The notes below the pieces were generated by a model that saw nothing but the letters and a program-made list of their open reading frames with translations, was not told the origin of the DNA and ran no database searches. DNA of 6,303 nucleotides, from contig SBFZ01000333.1 in NCBI GenBank assembly GCA_006227095.1, positions 1-6,303 on the forward strand, given 5' to 3'. Position numbers and translations under genes: made by a program. The DNA is from Bacteroidota bacterium (GTDB lineage: Bacteria; Bacteroidota; Bacteroidia; Bacteroidales; VadinHA17). This document shows, in pieces, positions 1-6,303 of the stretch. The first letter of the stretch is position 1, and every line of letters starts with the position of its first letter.

Positions 1-52
1 TAGGCAGTAGTGAAATATAGTGTATAAAATGCATATTGGCTGCCTCGCCCAC

Positions 53-145
53 GGACTCTCAGACCTTCAGACTTTTAGACCTTCAGACTTTTAGACCTTC
101 AGACTTTTAGACCTTCAGACTTTCGGACTTTAAGACTTTCAGACT
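53..145. repeat. Octamer tandem array (AGACYTTY) abutting a start codon
   Basis: About 11.6 consecutive 8-bp units are visible: GGACTCTC (53-60), then AGACCTTC and AGACTTTT alternating from 61 to 116, then AGACTTTC, GGACTTTA, AGACTTTC and a final partial AGACT (141-145). The alternation also gives a 16-bp period with four near-identical copies at 61-124. The array ends exactly where the ATG at 146 begins, so it fills the whole region where a leader and ribosome-binding site would lie. One strand is rich in pyrimidine runs, and units differ mostly by C/T changes. The perfect middle copies and degenerate ends are what slippage-driven expansion would leave. What it does, if anything, is not shown by the sequence. 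Confidence 0.95.
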
Positions 146-1228
146 ATGAAAAAATACGACCATAAATACCTCCTGGAATTCACAACCGGAATATTCATGC
201 GCCTGGGGTGCAGCCGTGATGATGCTGCATCCGTGGCTGCGGTGCTGGTGGCAGCGGAGCTGCGTGACCACTCCTCGCATGGCATGATAAGGGTACGCGA
301 ATACTATGAGCTCTGGAAGAGCGGCAGGGTGAATGTAACACCTGACGTCAGAACCGTGCACGAAACCCCCTCCACCGCCGTGGTTGACGGTGACGGCTGT
401 TTCGGGATGGTAGCAGGTGTAAGGTCAATGAACCTGGCCGTTGAGAAGGCGGCTGCAACCGGCACAGGCTGGGTGGCAGTACGTAACTCAAACCACTTCG
501 GGATAGCCGGCTATTATGCAATGATGGCCCTGGGACATGACATGGTGGGTATTGCCGTCACCAATGCCAATCCGCTTGTGGTGCCTACCTTTTCGGTAAG
601 CCGTTTCCTTGGGACCAATCCCCTGGCCGTGGCTGTTCCGGCACTTGAAGAACCACCATTTGTGGCCGACTTCGCAACAACGCCTATTGCACGGGGCAAG
701 CTGGCCGTATCCGAGAAAAAAGGTGAGAAGGTACCATTGGGATATGTACAGGATTCCGAGGGACTCCCCTCAGATGATCCGGGCATCCTTCGCCGCGGAG
801 GAGGGATGGTCACACTGGGCGGCGACCGGCTTCACGGAAGTCACAAGGGGTATTGCATGACGGCAGTGATTGATATTTTCAGTTCACTGTTCAGCGGCGC
901 CAACTTCGGACCGTTCGTGCCGCCCAGCGTGGCTTACCTGCCGGTACCTGAAAACCAGCCTGGCGTTGGGACTGGTCACTTCTTCGGTGCTATGAGGGTT
1001 GATGCCTTCAGGCCCGCAGATGAGTTCAGGGCCGGGATGGATCACTGGATCAGGACTTTCCGCAATGCGAAGCCTGCGAAGGGTGAAGAAAGGGTGCTGA
1101 TACCCGGAGATCCTGAAAGAGAGGCAGAGGAGAGATTCCGCAGGGAAGGGATCACACTTGTCCCTGCCGTGGTGCAGGACCTCAAAGGTATTGCTGCAGA
1201 GCTGGGCACAGACTTCGTATCTGAGTGA
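146..1228 (+). CDS. Malate/L-lactate dehydrogenase family (Ldh_2) oxidoreductase
   Basis: This 360-residue protein matches the Ldh_2 family of NAD(P)H-dependent 2-oxo/2-hydroxyacid oxidoreductases (YlbC, YiaK and AllD type) over its full length, and the size is normal. These enzymes are cytoplasmic and reduce or oxidise substrates such as malate, lactate, ureidoglycolate, diketogulonate or cyclic imino acids. Visible family motifs are DHSSHGMIR (41-49, with the conserved His45), NSNHFGIAGYYA (114-125), TNANP (139-143), GTNPLA (156-161), DFATT (175-179) followed by a conserved Lys at 185, HKGY (233-236), and the late IPGDPE motif (319-324). The ATG at 146 is chosen because the N-terminal helix preceding the SSHG motif has the usual length. 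There is no Shine-Dalgarno sequence; an octamer repeat touches the start codon. The gene stands alone, convergent with its neighbour, so the substrate cannot be inferred from context. Confidence 0.93.
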   Translation: MKKYDHKYLLEFTTGIFMRLGCSRDDAASVAAVLVAAELRDHSSHGMIRVREYYELWKSGRVNVTPDVRTVHETPSTAVVDGDGCFGMVAGVRSMNLAVEKAAATGTGWVAVRNSNHFGIAGYYAMMALGHDMVGIAVTNANPLVVPTFSVSRFLGTNPLAVAVPALEEPPFVADFATTPIARGKLAVSEKKGEKVPLGYVQDSEGLPSDDPGILRRGGGMVTLGGDRLHGSHKGYCMTAVIDIFSSLFSGANFGPFVPPSVAYLPVPENQPGVGTGHFFGAMRVDAFRPADEFRAGMDHWIRTFRNAKPAKGEERVLIPGDPEREAEERFRREGITLVPAVVQDLKGIAAELGTDFVSE

Positions 1229-1320
1229 GTGCCCCGGGTGACGGAGTGCATGGCGCAGGGAATCTGCCGCAAGGGGTTGCTCCTTCTGCCGGATGCATGG
1301 TGACCACACCGGCACAACTG

Positions 1321-3861
1321 CTATCTGACTATCAGCTTGCTTATGGATTTGCCCTTTTCGGTGGCGGCAACAAGAAAATAGAGCCCTGCAGCGGGAACGC
1401 CTGACATCTCAACGCTGCCACCCGAGGCAAGCGTTTCACGGTGAATCAGCACTCCGCTGAGATTCCATATTTCAACAGACACAGGAAGCGCTGTCTCCTC
1501 CTCCGGGCAGATTACAATACTTTCATCCCGCCTGACCGGGTTGGGATAAACCATCATTGCCCCGGGCCGGGTCAGGTCGACTACTGCCGTGGATGAACCG
1601 AGCTCCCTGTCCCACTGGTACCACTTCGTGTTTATGTCAGCTGCCCCTGTGACACCCTCAACCAGTTGCAGCCTGTAATCATGGTGAGCCGTCCTGGTTT
1701 CCTCCCCCTTGTATATATAGTCAGTGTTGCATATGACTGCGAAAACAACACCATTGGCAGGAGCCTTTTCAAGTCTGAGACTGCATTCACCTCCATAAAC
1801 AGGATTACCATATATGGCTTCACCGTCCGATGAGCGATAGCACAGCTGACAGGTCATGTTGGGTGAGAGCGGCCTGAAATCAACGGTGACGATGTTGCCT
1901 GTCACCTTAAGGGGTATCTGGTTGGCACCCGACCAACCGGGGGTGGTGGCTTTTTCAGGAGTGAGTAGTCCGTTGCCGTCATTCGTTGTTCTGACATACG
2001 GGGTAGCGTACCATACCGTTGGGTTCAGCCAGCTGGGCTGCCACTCTGCCTTAATCTGGGTACCGAACTGGGCATCAAGCAGGTCGCGCACGGCTTTGGT
2101 CCAGTTTCCCATATCAACCAGCGCCTGTTTTGCCCTGTATTCCATTATCAGCCTCCGTATCTGCACATCACCGAGCCCCCCGGCCATCCCTTCCAGGACC
2201 CTGCCGGTGCAATACCTCCATATCCATGGTATGCTTCCATTGCCAAGTGTCATACCAAGAAATGTGGGGAAACTGTTGCTGTACTGAACACCCCCCAGAA
2301 GATTCCTCCAGGTACATATCTGGGTGCTTCCGTCAAACCTGTTTACACCCTCAGCAGATGGCCCTCCGAAACTGCCATCCTGGAGCCAGCCACTGTAACA
2401 CTCAATGGGCATAAACGGGGCGATGAATGATGCACCGTTAAGGAATCCCATGCTGGCATAATTGTTTGACTGCATGGCAGAGGCTTCCTGCTGGAGCCAT
2501 GTATTGCCTCCCTCATGAAACCAGGCTGCCTGCCTGCATCCGGGCAGATCTGCCAGTACCGAGTGGATCCCCTCATGTACCACTGCCCCGGTCTGATATC
2601 CCCTGTCAGTGTAGGAACATGAAGGATCAAAGCAATAAACGGGGTAATATGATATCAGCACCATCGGCCATGATTCACCGTTATAGGAGATGCTGCTCTG
2701 CCAGCCCCCCAGGTCAGTATTTGATGCGTTGTCAGTACACAGTCCTGACCCATAGAGGTAAATGGCACTCCTGTACCCTCTCTTTGCCCTCTTGTCAGGA
2801 GGCCAGCCCATGACATCCCTGAAATAGGCAAAATCACTGTTCATCCTTTCCAGCATCGGGTTGACCGCAGCAGCAGTAACCAGCGGATTGGCCGAAGCAC
2901 CCCACCGGAAGGTCCACCAGCCGGAGGAGATGTTCCCGACAACACCCGGACAGTCTTCAAGGTCCTGAACAGGTTCCTGCAGCGCGGGGAACTCATCCCT
3001 GAAGTTATAACTGATGTTTGGGCTGTAAGCCGGCCATGTATATGGGTCAGCGATGTCATCACCGCTGAACACCGTAACATAAAAAACCTGGTAGGAAAAT
3101 GCCCCGCACTCATTAAGGTATGACAATGTATAGGTGCCTGACTGACCTGGAATCATATCCCTGATAGTGACGCTTCGGGTGGCCGCAGTGAATCCTCCCG
3201 GCCCTGACCAGCTCCAGTCGCCGCCTTCAACGGGCGCCACGCCAAGAAGGACTGAATCACCAGCAGCAATGCTGACGGTATTCGCTTCCTTCAACTGCTG
3301 GTTCCCGGCCTGAACAAAAGGCGACAGGGCTGTGGGAGTACAGTTGGTGTTTGAGGTTCCGTAAACCTTCCATTCAATAATCCCGGTCGCCATCAGGCTC
3401 TTCATATGGATCCTGATCCTGTTTGTCCTGAAATTTAGCCTGACTGCGTTGAACCTGTTGAGTTCATTCCCTATCCTTACTGTATCTGACCATACCGACC
3501 CGTTCCATACTGTAATCCAGGCATCTGTGGGCTGATCAATTCCAAGCCCGTCGTCCCACCAGTAAACAGATGACGAAGTCACATTCTGAGCCAGCCCCCA
3601 TTCATACTGAACCCAATGGTAATTGCCATAGTCAGCTTCTCCGTTCCAGTTGCCATATGCCCCATGTGAATGATCTGCCGACCCGGAAGGTTCGTAACCA
3701 TCCTTAACTGCACCCAGCGTTTCCCACGGGGAGACATATGATGTGGTAACCATGGCAGTTGCAGCCAGGTTGACTGAGTCAGCAGCCTCCTGTCCTGCGA
3801 GCGGGACTATTGACATAAATAACGGAATGATTGAAAAGCAGGTTTTCAATAGTGAGTTCAT
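1321..3861 (-). CDS. T9SS-exported protein with discoidin-like, Ig-like and zincin-like domains (putative metallopeptidase)
   Basis: 846 residues. Residues 1-23 form a Sec signal peptide (MNSLLK, a hydrophobic core, then PLAGQ). Residues 31-168 resemble an F5/8 type C (discoidin-like, galactose-binding fold) domain, with GAYGNW, HWVQYEW and VYWWDDG. Residues 178-264 look Ig-like, with WSWSGPGGF and SGTYTLSYLN. The central region, about 272-620, carries HEGIH at 429-433 and WFHEGGNTWL at 447-456. This reads as a gluzincin-type zinc site, HExxH-X16-E with Glu450 as third ligand. Residues 768-846 are a type A T9SS sorting tail, with YPNP at 772, GLYF and terminal KLIV. About fifteen cysteines suit an extracellular protein. 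The ATG at 3861 is preferred because it begins the signal peptide; an ATG at 3897 would add 12 residues in front of it. Secretion is well supported. Peptidase activity is inferred, and I cannot name the family (a DUF6055-like or M60-like enzyme is possible). Confidence 0.88.
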   Translation of the reverse strand: MNSLLKTCFSIIPLFMSIVPLAGQEAADSVNLAATAMVTTSYVSPWETLGAVKDGYEPSGSADHSHGAYGNWNGEADYGNYHWVQYEWGLAQNVTSSSVYWWDDGLGIDQPTDAWITVWNGSVWSDTVRIGNELNRFNAVRLNFRTNRIRIHMKSLMATGIIEWKVYGTSNTNCTPTALSPFVQAGNQQLKEANTVSIAAGDSVLLGVAPVEGGDWSWSGPGGFTAATRSVTIRDMIPGQSGTYTLSYLNECGAFSYQVFYVTVFSGDDIADPYTWPAYSPNISYNFRDEFPALQEPVQDLEDCPGVVGNISSGWWTFRWGASANPLVTAAAVNPMLERMNSDFAYFRDVMGWPPDKRAKRGYRSAIYLYGSGLCTDNASNTDLGGWQSSISYNGESWPMVLISYYPVYCFDPSCSYTDRGYQTGAVVHEGIHSVLADLPGCRQAAWFHEGGNTWLQQEASAMQSNNYASMGFLNGASFIAPFMPIECYSGWLQDGSFGGPSAEGVNRFDGSTQICTWRNLLGGVQYSNSFPTFLGMTLGNGSIPWIWRYCTGRVLEGMAGGLGDVQIRRLIMEYRAKQALVDMGNWTKAVRDLLDAQFGTQIKAEWQPSWLNPTVWYATPYVRTTNDGNGLLTPEKATTPGWSGANQIPLKVTGNIVTVDFRPLSPNMTCQLCYRSSDGEAIYGNPVYGGECSLRLEKAPANGVVFAVICNTDYIYKGEETRTAHHDYRLQLVEGVTGAADINTKWYQWDRELGSSTAVVDLTRPGAMMVYPNPVRRDESIVICPEEETALPVSVEIWNLSGVLIHRETLASGGSVEMSGVPAAGLYFLVAATEKGKSISKLIVR

Positions 3862-3900
3862 GAGCGGATTTTTAAAGTAACCGGTTAACTGATACATACA

Positions 3901-3931
3901 GTCAATACCTGCCGGCAAGGCAGGAATTGAC
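3901..3931 (-). repeat. 31-bp inverted repeat (hairpin) in the 5' leader of the secreted zincin gene
   Basis: The plus strand reads GTCAATACCTGCC, then GGCAA, then GGCAGGAATTGAC. The two 13-bp arms pair at 12 of 13 positions, with one mismatch (a U-U in the transcript) and a 5-nt loop. It lies 39 bp upstream of the chosen start at 3861 and downstream of the -7 box at 3954-3961, so it would be part of that gene's leader RNA. It is not followed by a T-run in the minus-strand direction, which argues against an intrinsic terminator for the upstream nitroreductase gene. The CCTGCC/GGCAGG core also suits a dispersed palindromic repeat. Confidence 0.8.
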
Positions 3932-3953
3932 AGAAAACCACCGGGTACAAATA

Positions 3954-3961
3954 CAAATATA
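3954..3961 (-). promoter_or_regulatory. Candidate Bacteroidota -7 promoter box
   Basis: The minus strand reads TATATTTG, a full match to the Bacteroidota primary sigma factor consensus TAnnTTTG. A T-run (plus-strand A-run at 3981-3988) lies about 20 bp upstream, where the less conserved TTTG -33 element would sit, though it lacks the G. Transcription would start near 3946, giving a leader of about 85 nt that contains the 3901-3931 hairpin before the ATG at 3861. A one-mismatch alternative, TGTATTTG, overlaps it at 3948-3955. The surrounding AT-rich stretch makes a chance match possible. Confidence 0.45.
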
Positions 3962-4000
3962 GGAAAATTTCTATAAATGTAAAAAAAACACTTAAAAATA

Positions 4001-4747
4001 TTACTGGAACAAGAAGCCCTGATTTCGAATTACTTCGAGATACTTCTCTGAGAAATACTCATTATCGGCCTTCTTATAGCGGATGTCAGTGAAGACCTGT
4101 GCCAGGGTTGCCTTATTGTTTTCTGAAATGAACTGCTGTGAATCCTTGCGGGCCTCCCTGGGCTGGTAGAGTTCATCAATCAGGCCTGGGGTAAAATCGT
4201 GGTATCTCTCATAGTGCACAACTGCTTCGAGGGGCAGTCTGTCAGGCTGTTCGGGTATTTCGGCAGGCCAGCCCATGGTTACTGTGGTCACCGGCACCAC
4301 CCCCGGAGGCAGGCTGAGCACCCCGATAATTTTGTCAGCGTTGTAAATTGCGGTTCCGAGGTAGCATATGCCCAGTCCCTCCTCCTCTGCGGCGTTGCAT
4401 ATTGTCTGGGCTGCCAGCAAGGCATCTGTTGCGGCCGTCATGAATGAGAGGAAGTTATCATAACCCGGTTCGGCGTCACGTTGCCTGCACCACAGGTTGA
4501 ACCTGTTGAAATCAGCACAGAATGTCAGCACCACCGGTGCCTGGGTAATCATAGGCTGGTTGAAGTGAGCAGGTGCAAGTAGCTTTTTCATCTCCGGGTC
4601 ACGGGTAACTATAATACTGTATACCTGCATGTTTCCGGTGGTTGACGTCCTTGTGCCGGCTGTCAGAAGGCGTTCAAGAAGATTTCCGTCAATATCGCGG
4701 GGTTCGTATTTCCTTATGGTTCTCCGGGTAAAATATGTGTTGTTCAT
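4001..4747 (-). CDS. Nitroreductase-family FMN-dependent oxidoreductase (NfsA/NfrA-like)
   Basis: 248 residues, the usual size for the NfsA/NfrA-type branch of the nitroreductase family: cytoplasmic, homodimeric FMN enzymes that use NAD(P)H to reduce nitroaromatics, quinones or free flavin. Visible family features are RRTIRKYEP (8-16), whose basic residues contact the FMN phosphate; TSTTGNMQVYSIIV (34-47), the FMN-binding segment with Asn39 and Gln41; GLGICYLGTAIYN (124-136); VTMGWPAEIPEQPDRLPLEAVVH (156-178), the GWP-to-RLP segment; and an aromatic C-terminal tail with EYFSEKYLEVIRNQGF. The only ATG at the N-terminus is at 4747; extending further would need a TTG at 4771 and adds nothing conserved. 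The gene is divergent from the propeller gene and 139 bp upstream of the co-directional secreted zincin gene, which has its own candidate promoter, so co-transcription is doubtful. The physiological substrate is unknown. Confidence 0.92.
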   Translation of the reverse strand: MNNTYFTRRTIRKYEPRDIDGNLLERLLTAGTRTSTTGNMQVYSIIVTRDPEMKKLLAPAHFNQPMITQAPVVLTFCADFNRFNLWCRQRDAEPGYDNFLSFMTAATDALLAAQTICNAAEEEGLGICYLGTAIYNADKIIGVLSLPPGVVPVTTVTMGWPAEIPEQPDRLPLEAVVHYERYHDFTPGLIDELYQPREARKDSQQFISENNKATLAQVFTDIRYKKADNEYFSEKYLEVIRNQGFLFQ

Positions 4748-4858
4748 TGCTGTTCGGTTTAACCGTGGCAAAATAATTAAATAACGTTAAAAAATAAGCT
4801 GACAAAATTCCTTATCTTACCTTAGCGATAGTAATTCAAATAACCTAAATAACTTTCT
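4748..4858. promoter_or_regulatory. Divergent intergenic region between nitroreductase and propeller genes
   Basis: This 111-bp AT-rich gap must hold the promoters of both divergent genes. For the nitroreductase, one-mismatch -7 boxes on the minus strand are TTATTTTG (4769-4776) and GAATTTTG (4803-4810). For the propeller gene the best plus-strand candidate, TATCTTAC (4813-4820), has two mismatches. A short inverted repeat CGGTT-T-AACCG (4755-4765) lies 7 bp before the nitroreductase ATG, and TAACGTTA (4782-4789) is a perfect 8-bp palindrome. Neither is long enough to call an operator. No Shine-Dalgarno sequence precedes either start. Confidence 0.4.
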
Positions 4859-6303
4859 ATGAAAAAGATTCTGACACTGATTTTTGTACTTGTGCTGGCG
4901 GGTTCATGCAGCCTGTGGGCACAGAAAAAAGAGGCAAAAAAGGATGCGAAGTCTTCAGAGAGCCAGGTAAAGCCCTCGGTTCCTTCGTCATTCTTCAGTG
5001 CCATCACGTTCAGGTCCGTAGGTCCTGCATGGGCATCCGGCCGTATTGCTGATCTGGCGGTGAATCCCTCCAATCATTCTGAGATCTACGCTGCCATTGC
5101 TTCGGGGAACATATGGAAGAGCGTCAACAACGGCACCACCTGGGATCCGATCTTCGACAAACAGGGTGCTTATGCAATCGGCTGCATCGTCATTGACCCG
5201 AACAATCACAATGTTGTCTGGGCCGGTACCGGTGAGAACAACCATCAGCGTGCACTTGGCTGGGGTGACGGAGTCTACCGTTCGGATGATGCCGGAGCCA
5301 GCTGGAAGAACATGGGTCTTAAGGAATCAAGGCAGATCGGCGGTATAGCTATTGATCCTCGCAACAGTGATGTCGTTTATGTAGCAGCAGAAGGTTCAGC
5401 ATGGGGTCCGGGCGGCGAGCGCGGTCTCTACAGGACAGCTGACGGCGGCAAAACCTGGGAGAAGATACTCAATATCAGTGAAAATACCGGTGTGAACAAC
5501 GTGGTGCTTGACCCCCGCAATCCTGATGTGATCTACTGCACCAGCGAACAGCGCCGCAGGCACGTGGGACTGAAGATCAGCGGCGGACCGGAATCGGCTG
5601 TATACAAATCAACCAATGGCGGCAAGACTTTTGACAAGATAATGAAAGGTCTTCCCGGGGGAGATATAGGAGGCATGGGCCTCGCCATCTCACCGGTGAA
5701 TCCTGATGTGCTGTACCTGATAGTTGAGGCCCAGGGCGAATCGGGCGGTTTCTTCAGGTCTGTCAACAGGGGTGCCTCCTGGGAAAGAATGAATTCCTAC
5801 CATGCCAGCGGACAGTATTACAACAAGATCATATGCGACCCGAAGGATGTTGACAGGGTCTTCAGCCTTGACACCTACACACAGGTAACCGTTGACGGCG
5901 GCCGCACCTTTTCAAGGGTGAGCAACAACGGCCGTCACGTTGACGATCATGCATTGTGGATCGATCCGAGCAATACTGAACACTTCTACATCGGCGGTGA
6001 CGGTGGCATCTACGAAACATATGACAACGGAAGCAACTTCATCTTCAAGTCAAACCTTCCGGTGACCCAGTTCTACAGGGTGGCGGTTGATAATACATAT
6101 CCCTTCTATTACATCTATGGCGGCACGCAGGACAATAATTCCATGGGTGGTCCGTCAGCCAGTACCAGCAATGGTGTCACAAATGATGACTGGTTCGTGA
6201 CGCAGGGCGGTGACGGGTTCTGGGTAGCCATTGACCCGGTGGAGCCTGATATTGTCTATACTGAATCTCAGTACGGCAATGCTGCCCGCTATGACCGCAG
6301 AAG
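4859..6303 (+). CDS. Secreted Asp-box (BNR/sortilin-like) beta-propeller protein, 3' end outside the window
   Basis: The frame opens with ATG at 4859 and stays open to the right edge, giving 481 codons plus two bases. Residues 1-22 are a signal peptide (MKKILTLIFVLVLAG, then LWAQ); AGSC at 14-17 is a poor lipobox, so signal peptidase I is more likely. A Lys/Glu/Ser-rich linker (23-40) precedes the family opening FRSVGPAWASGRIADLAVNP (51-70). At least seven Asp-box motifs (S/T-x-D/N-x-G-x-x-W/F) start near residues 88, 142, 193, 251, 301, 344 and 387, each marking a propeller blade. Later conserved segments are RHVDDHALWIDP (359-370), LPVTQFYRVAVD (400-411), GGTQDNN (421-427) and WFVTQGGDGF (445-454). 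Such proteins are often labelled glycosyl hydrolase or sortilin-like and usually run to about 1000 residues, so about half is missing. Hydrolase activity is not shown; a binding role is equally possible. Confidence 0.93.
   Translation, partial: MKKILTLIFVLVLAGSCSLWAQKKEAKKDAKSSESQVKPSVPSSFFSAITFRSVGPAWASGRIADLAVNPSNHSEIYAAIASGNIWKSVNNGTTWDPIFDKQGAYAIGCIVIDPNNHNVVWAGTGENNHQRALGWGDGVYRSDDAGASWKNMGLKESRQIGGIAIDPRNSDVVYVAAEGSAWGPGGERGLYRTADGGKTWEKILNISENTGVNNVVLDPRNPDVIYCTSEQRRRHVGLKISGGPESAVYKSTNGGKTFDKIMKGLPGGDIGGMGLAISPVNPDVLYLIVEAQGESGGFFRSVNRGASWERMNSYHASGQYYNKIICDPKDVDRVFSLDTYTQVTVDGGRTFSRVSNNGRHVDDHALWIDPSNTEHFYIGGDGGIYETYDNGSNFIFKSNLPVTQFYRVAVDNTYPFYYIYGGTQDNNSMGGPSASTSNGVTNDDWFVTQGGDGFWVAIDPVEPDIVYTESQYGNAARYDRR

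Noticed and set aside
2..45. Inverted repeat AGGCAG (2-7) and CTGCCT (40-45) at the left edge
   Set aside because: The 6-bp arms are separated by 32 nt and the position at the window edge hides the context; it could be the end of an upstream gene's terminator, but nothing supports that.
107..361. 84-codon open frame on the minus strand overlapping the octamer array and the Ldh_2 gene
   Set aside because: It lies antisense to a well-supported gene, and its last residues (LKVLKSESLKV) are just the translated repeat.
1287..1314. Possible bidirectional terminator hairpin between the convergent genes (TGCCGG...CCGGCA)
   Set aside because: The stem is only 6 bp around a 16-nt loop and no T-run follows on either strand, so it does not meet the pattern of an intrinsic terminator.
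884..1317. Minus-strand open frames of 143 and 91 codons over the end of the Ldh_2 gene
   Set aside because: They are antisense to conserved coding sequence, lack recognisable domains, and overlap each other in different frames.
1856..3113. Several 60-143 codon frames on both strands inside the secreted zincin gene
   Set aside because: They are shadow frames of a long gene whose domains and sorting tail are clear; none has its own start context or family motif.
4822..5766. Small frames on both strands (4822-5073, 4988-5245, 5097-5348, 5533-5766) over the propeller gene
   Set aside because: All overlap the open 481-codon frame with seven Asp boxes, which accounts for the coding signal.
5137..5915. 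Recurring GGCGGCAA/GACGGCGGC words in the propeller gene, resembling a DNA repeat
   Set aside because: They encode the recurring D/N-G-G-K/R-T of the Asp-box motifs, so they reflect protein repeats and not a separate DNA element.

Overview
This window looks like ordinary chromosome from a member of the Bacteroidota, roughly half G+C. The evidence is a C-terminal type IX secretion (T9SS) sorting tail on one gene, the absence of Shine-Dalgarno sequences before the starts, a TAnnTTTG-type promoter box, and a large Asp-box (BNR) repeat protein of a kind typical of this phylum. The exact order cannot be told from the sequence.

Layout: positions 1-145 hold no gene. From 53 on they are an 8-bp-period tandem array (consensus AGACYTTY) that runs directly into the start codon of the first gene. 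146-1228 (+) encodes a malate/L-lactate dehydrogenase-family (Ldh_2) oxidoreductase. A 92-bp gap separates it from a convergent gene at 1321-3861 (-). That gene encodes an 846-residue secreted protein with a signal peptide, a discoidin-like domain, an Ig-like domain, a central domain with a zincin signature (HEGIH followed by WFHEGG), and a T9SS tail. Its leader carries a -7 box and a strong 31-bp hairpin. 4001-4747 (-) encodes an FMN-dependent nitroreductase-family protein. A 111-bp divergent gap follows, then 4859-6303 (+), the first 481 codons of a secreted Asp-box beta-propeller protein that continues past the right edge. This last gene is open to the window end with no stop codon, so it is easily missed.

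The genes do not form one evident operon or pathway. The two cytoplasmic redox enzymes (Ldh_2 and nitroreductase) are unlinked in direction. The two exported proteins (putative metallopeptidase and propeller protein) would both act outside the inner membrane. I see no mobile element, CRISPR array, tRNA or rRNA, and no defence or biosynthetic cluster. The points most worth a second look are the octamer array abutting a start codon, the unassigned secreted zincin-like domain, and the hairpin in that gene's 5' leader.
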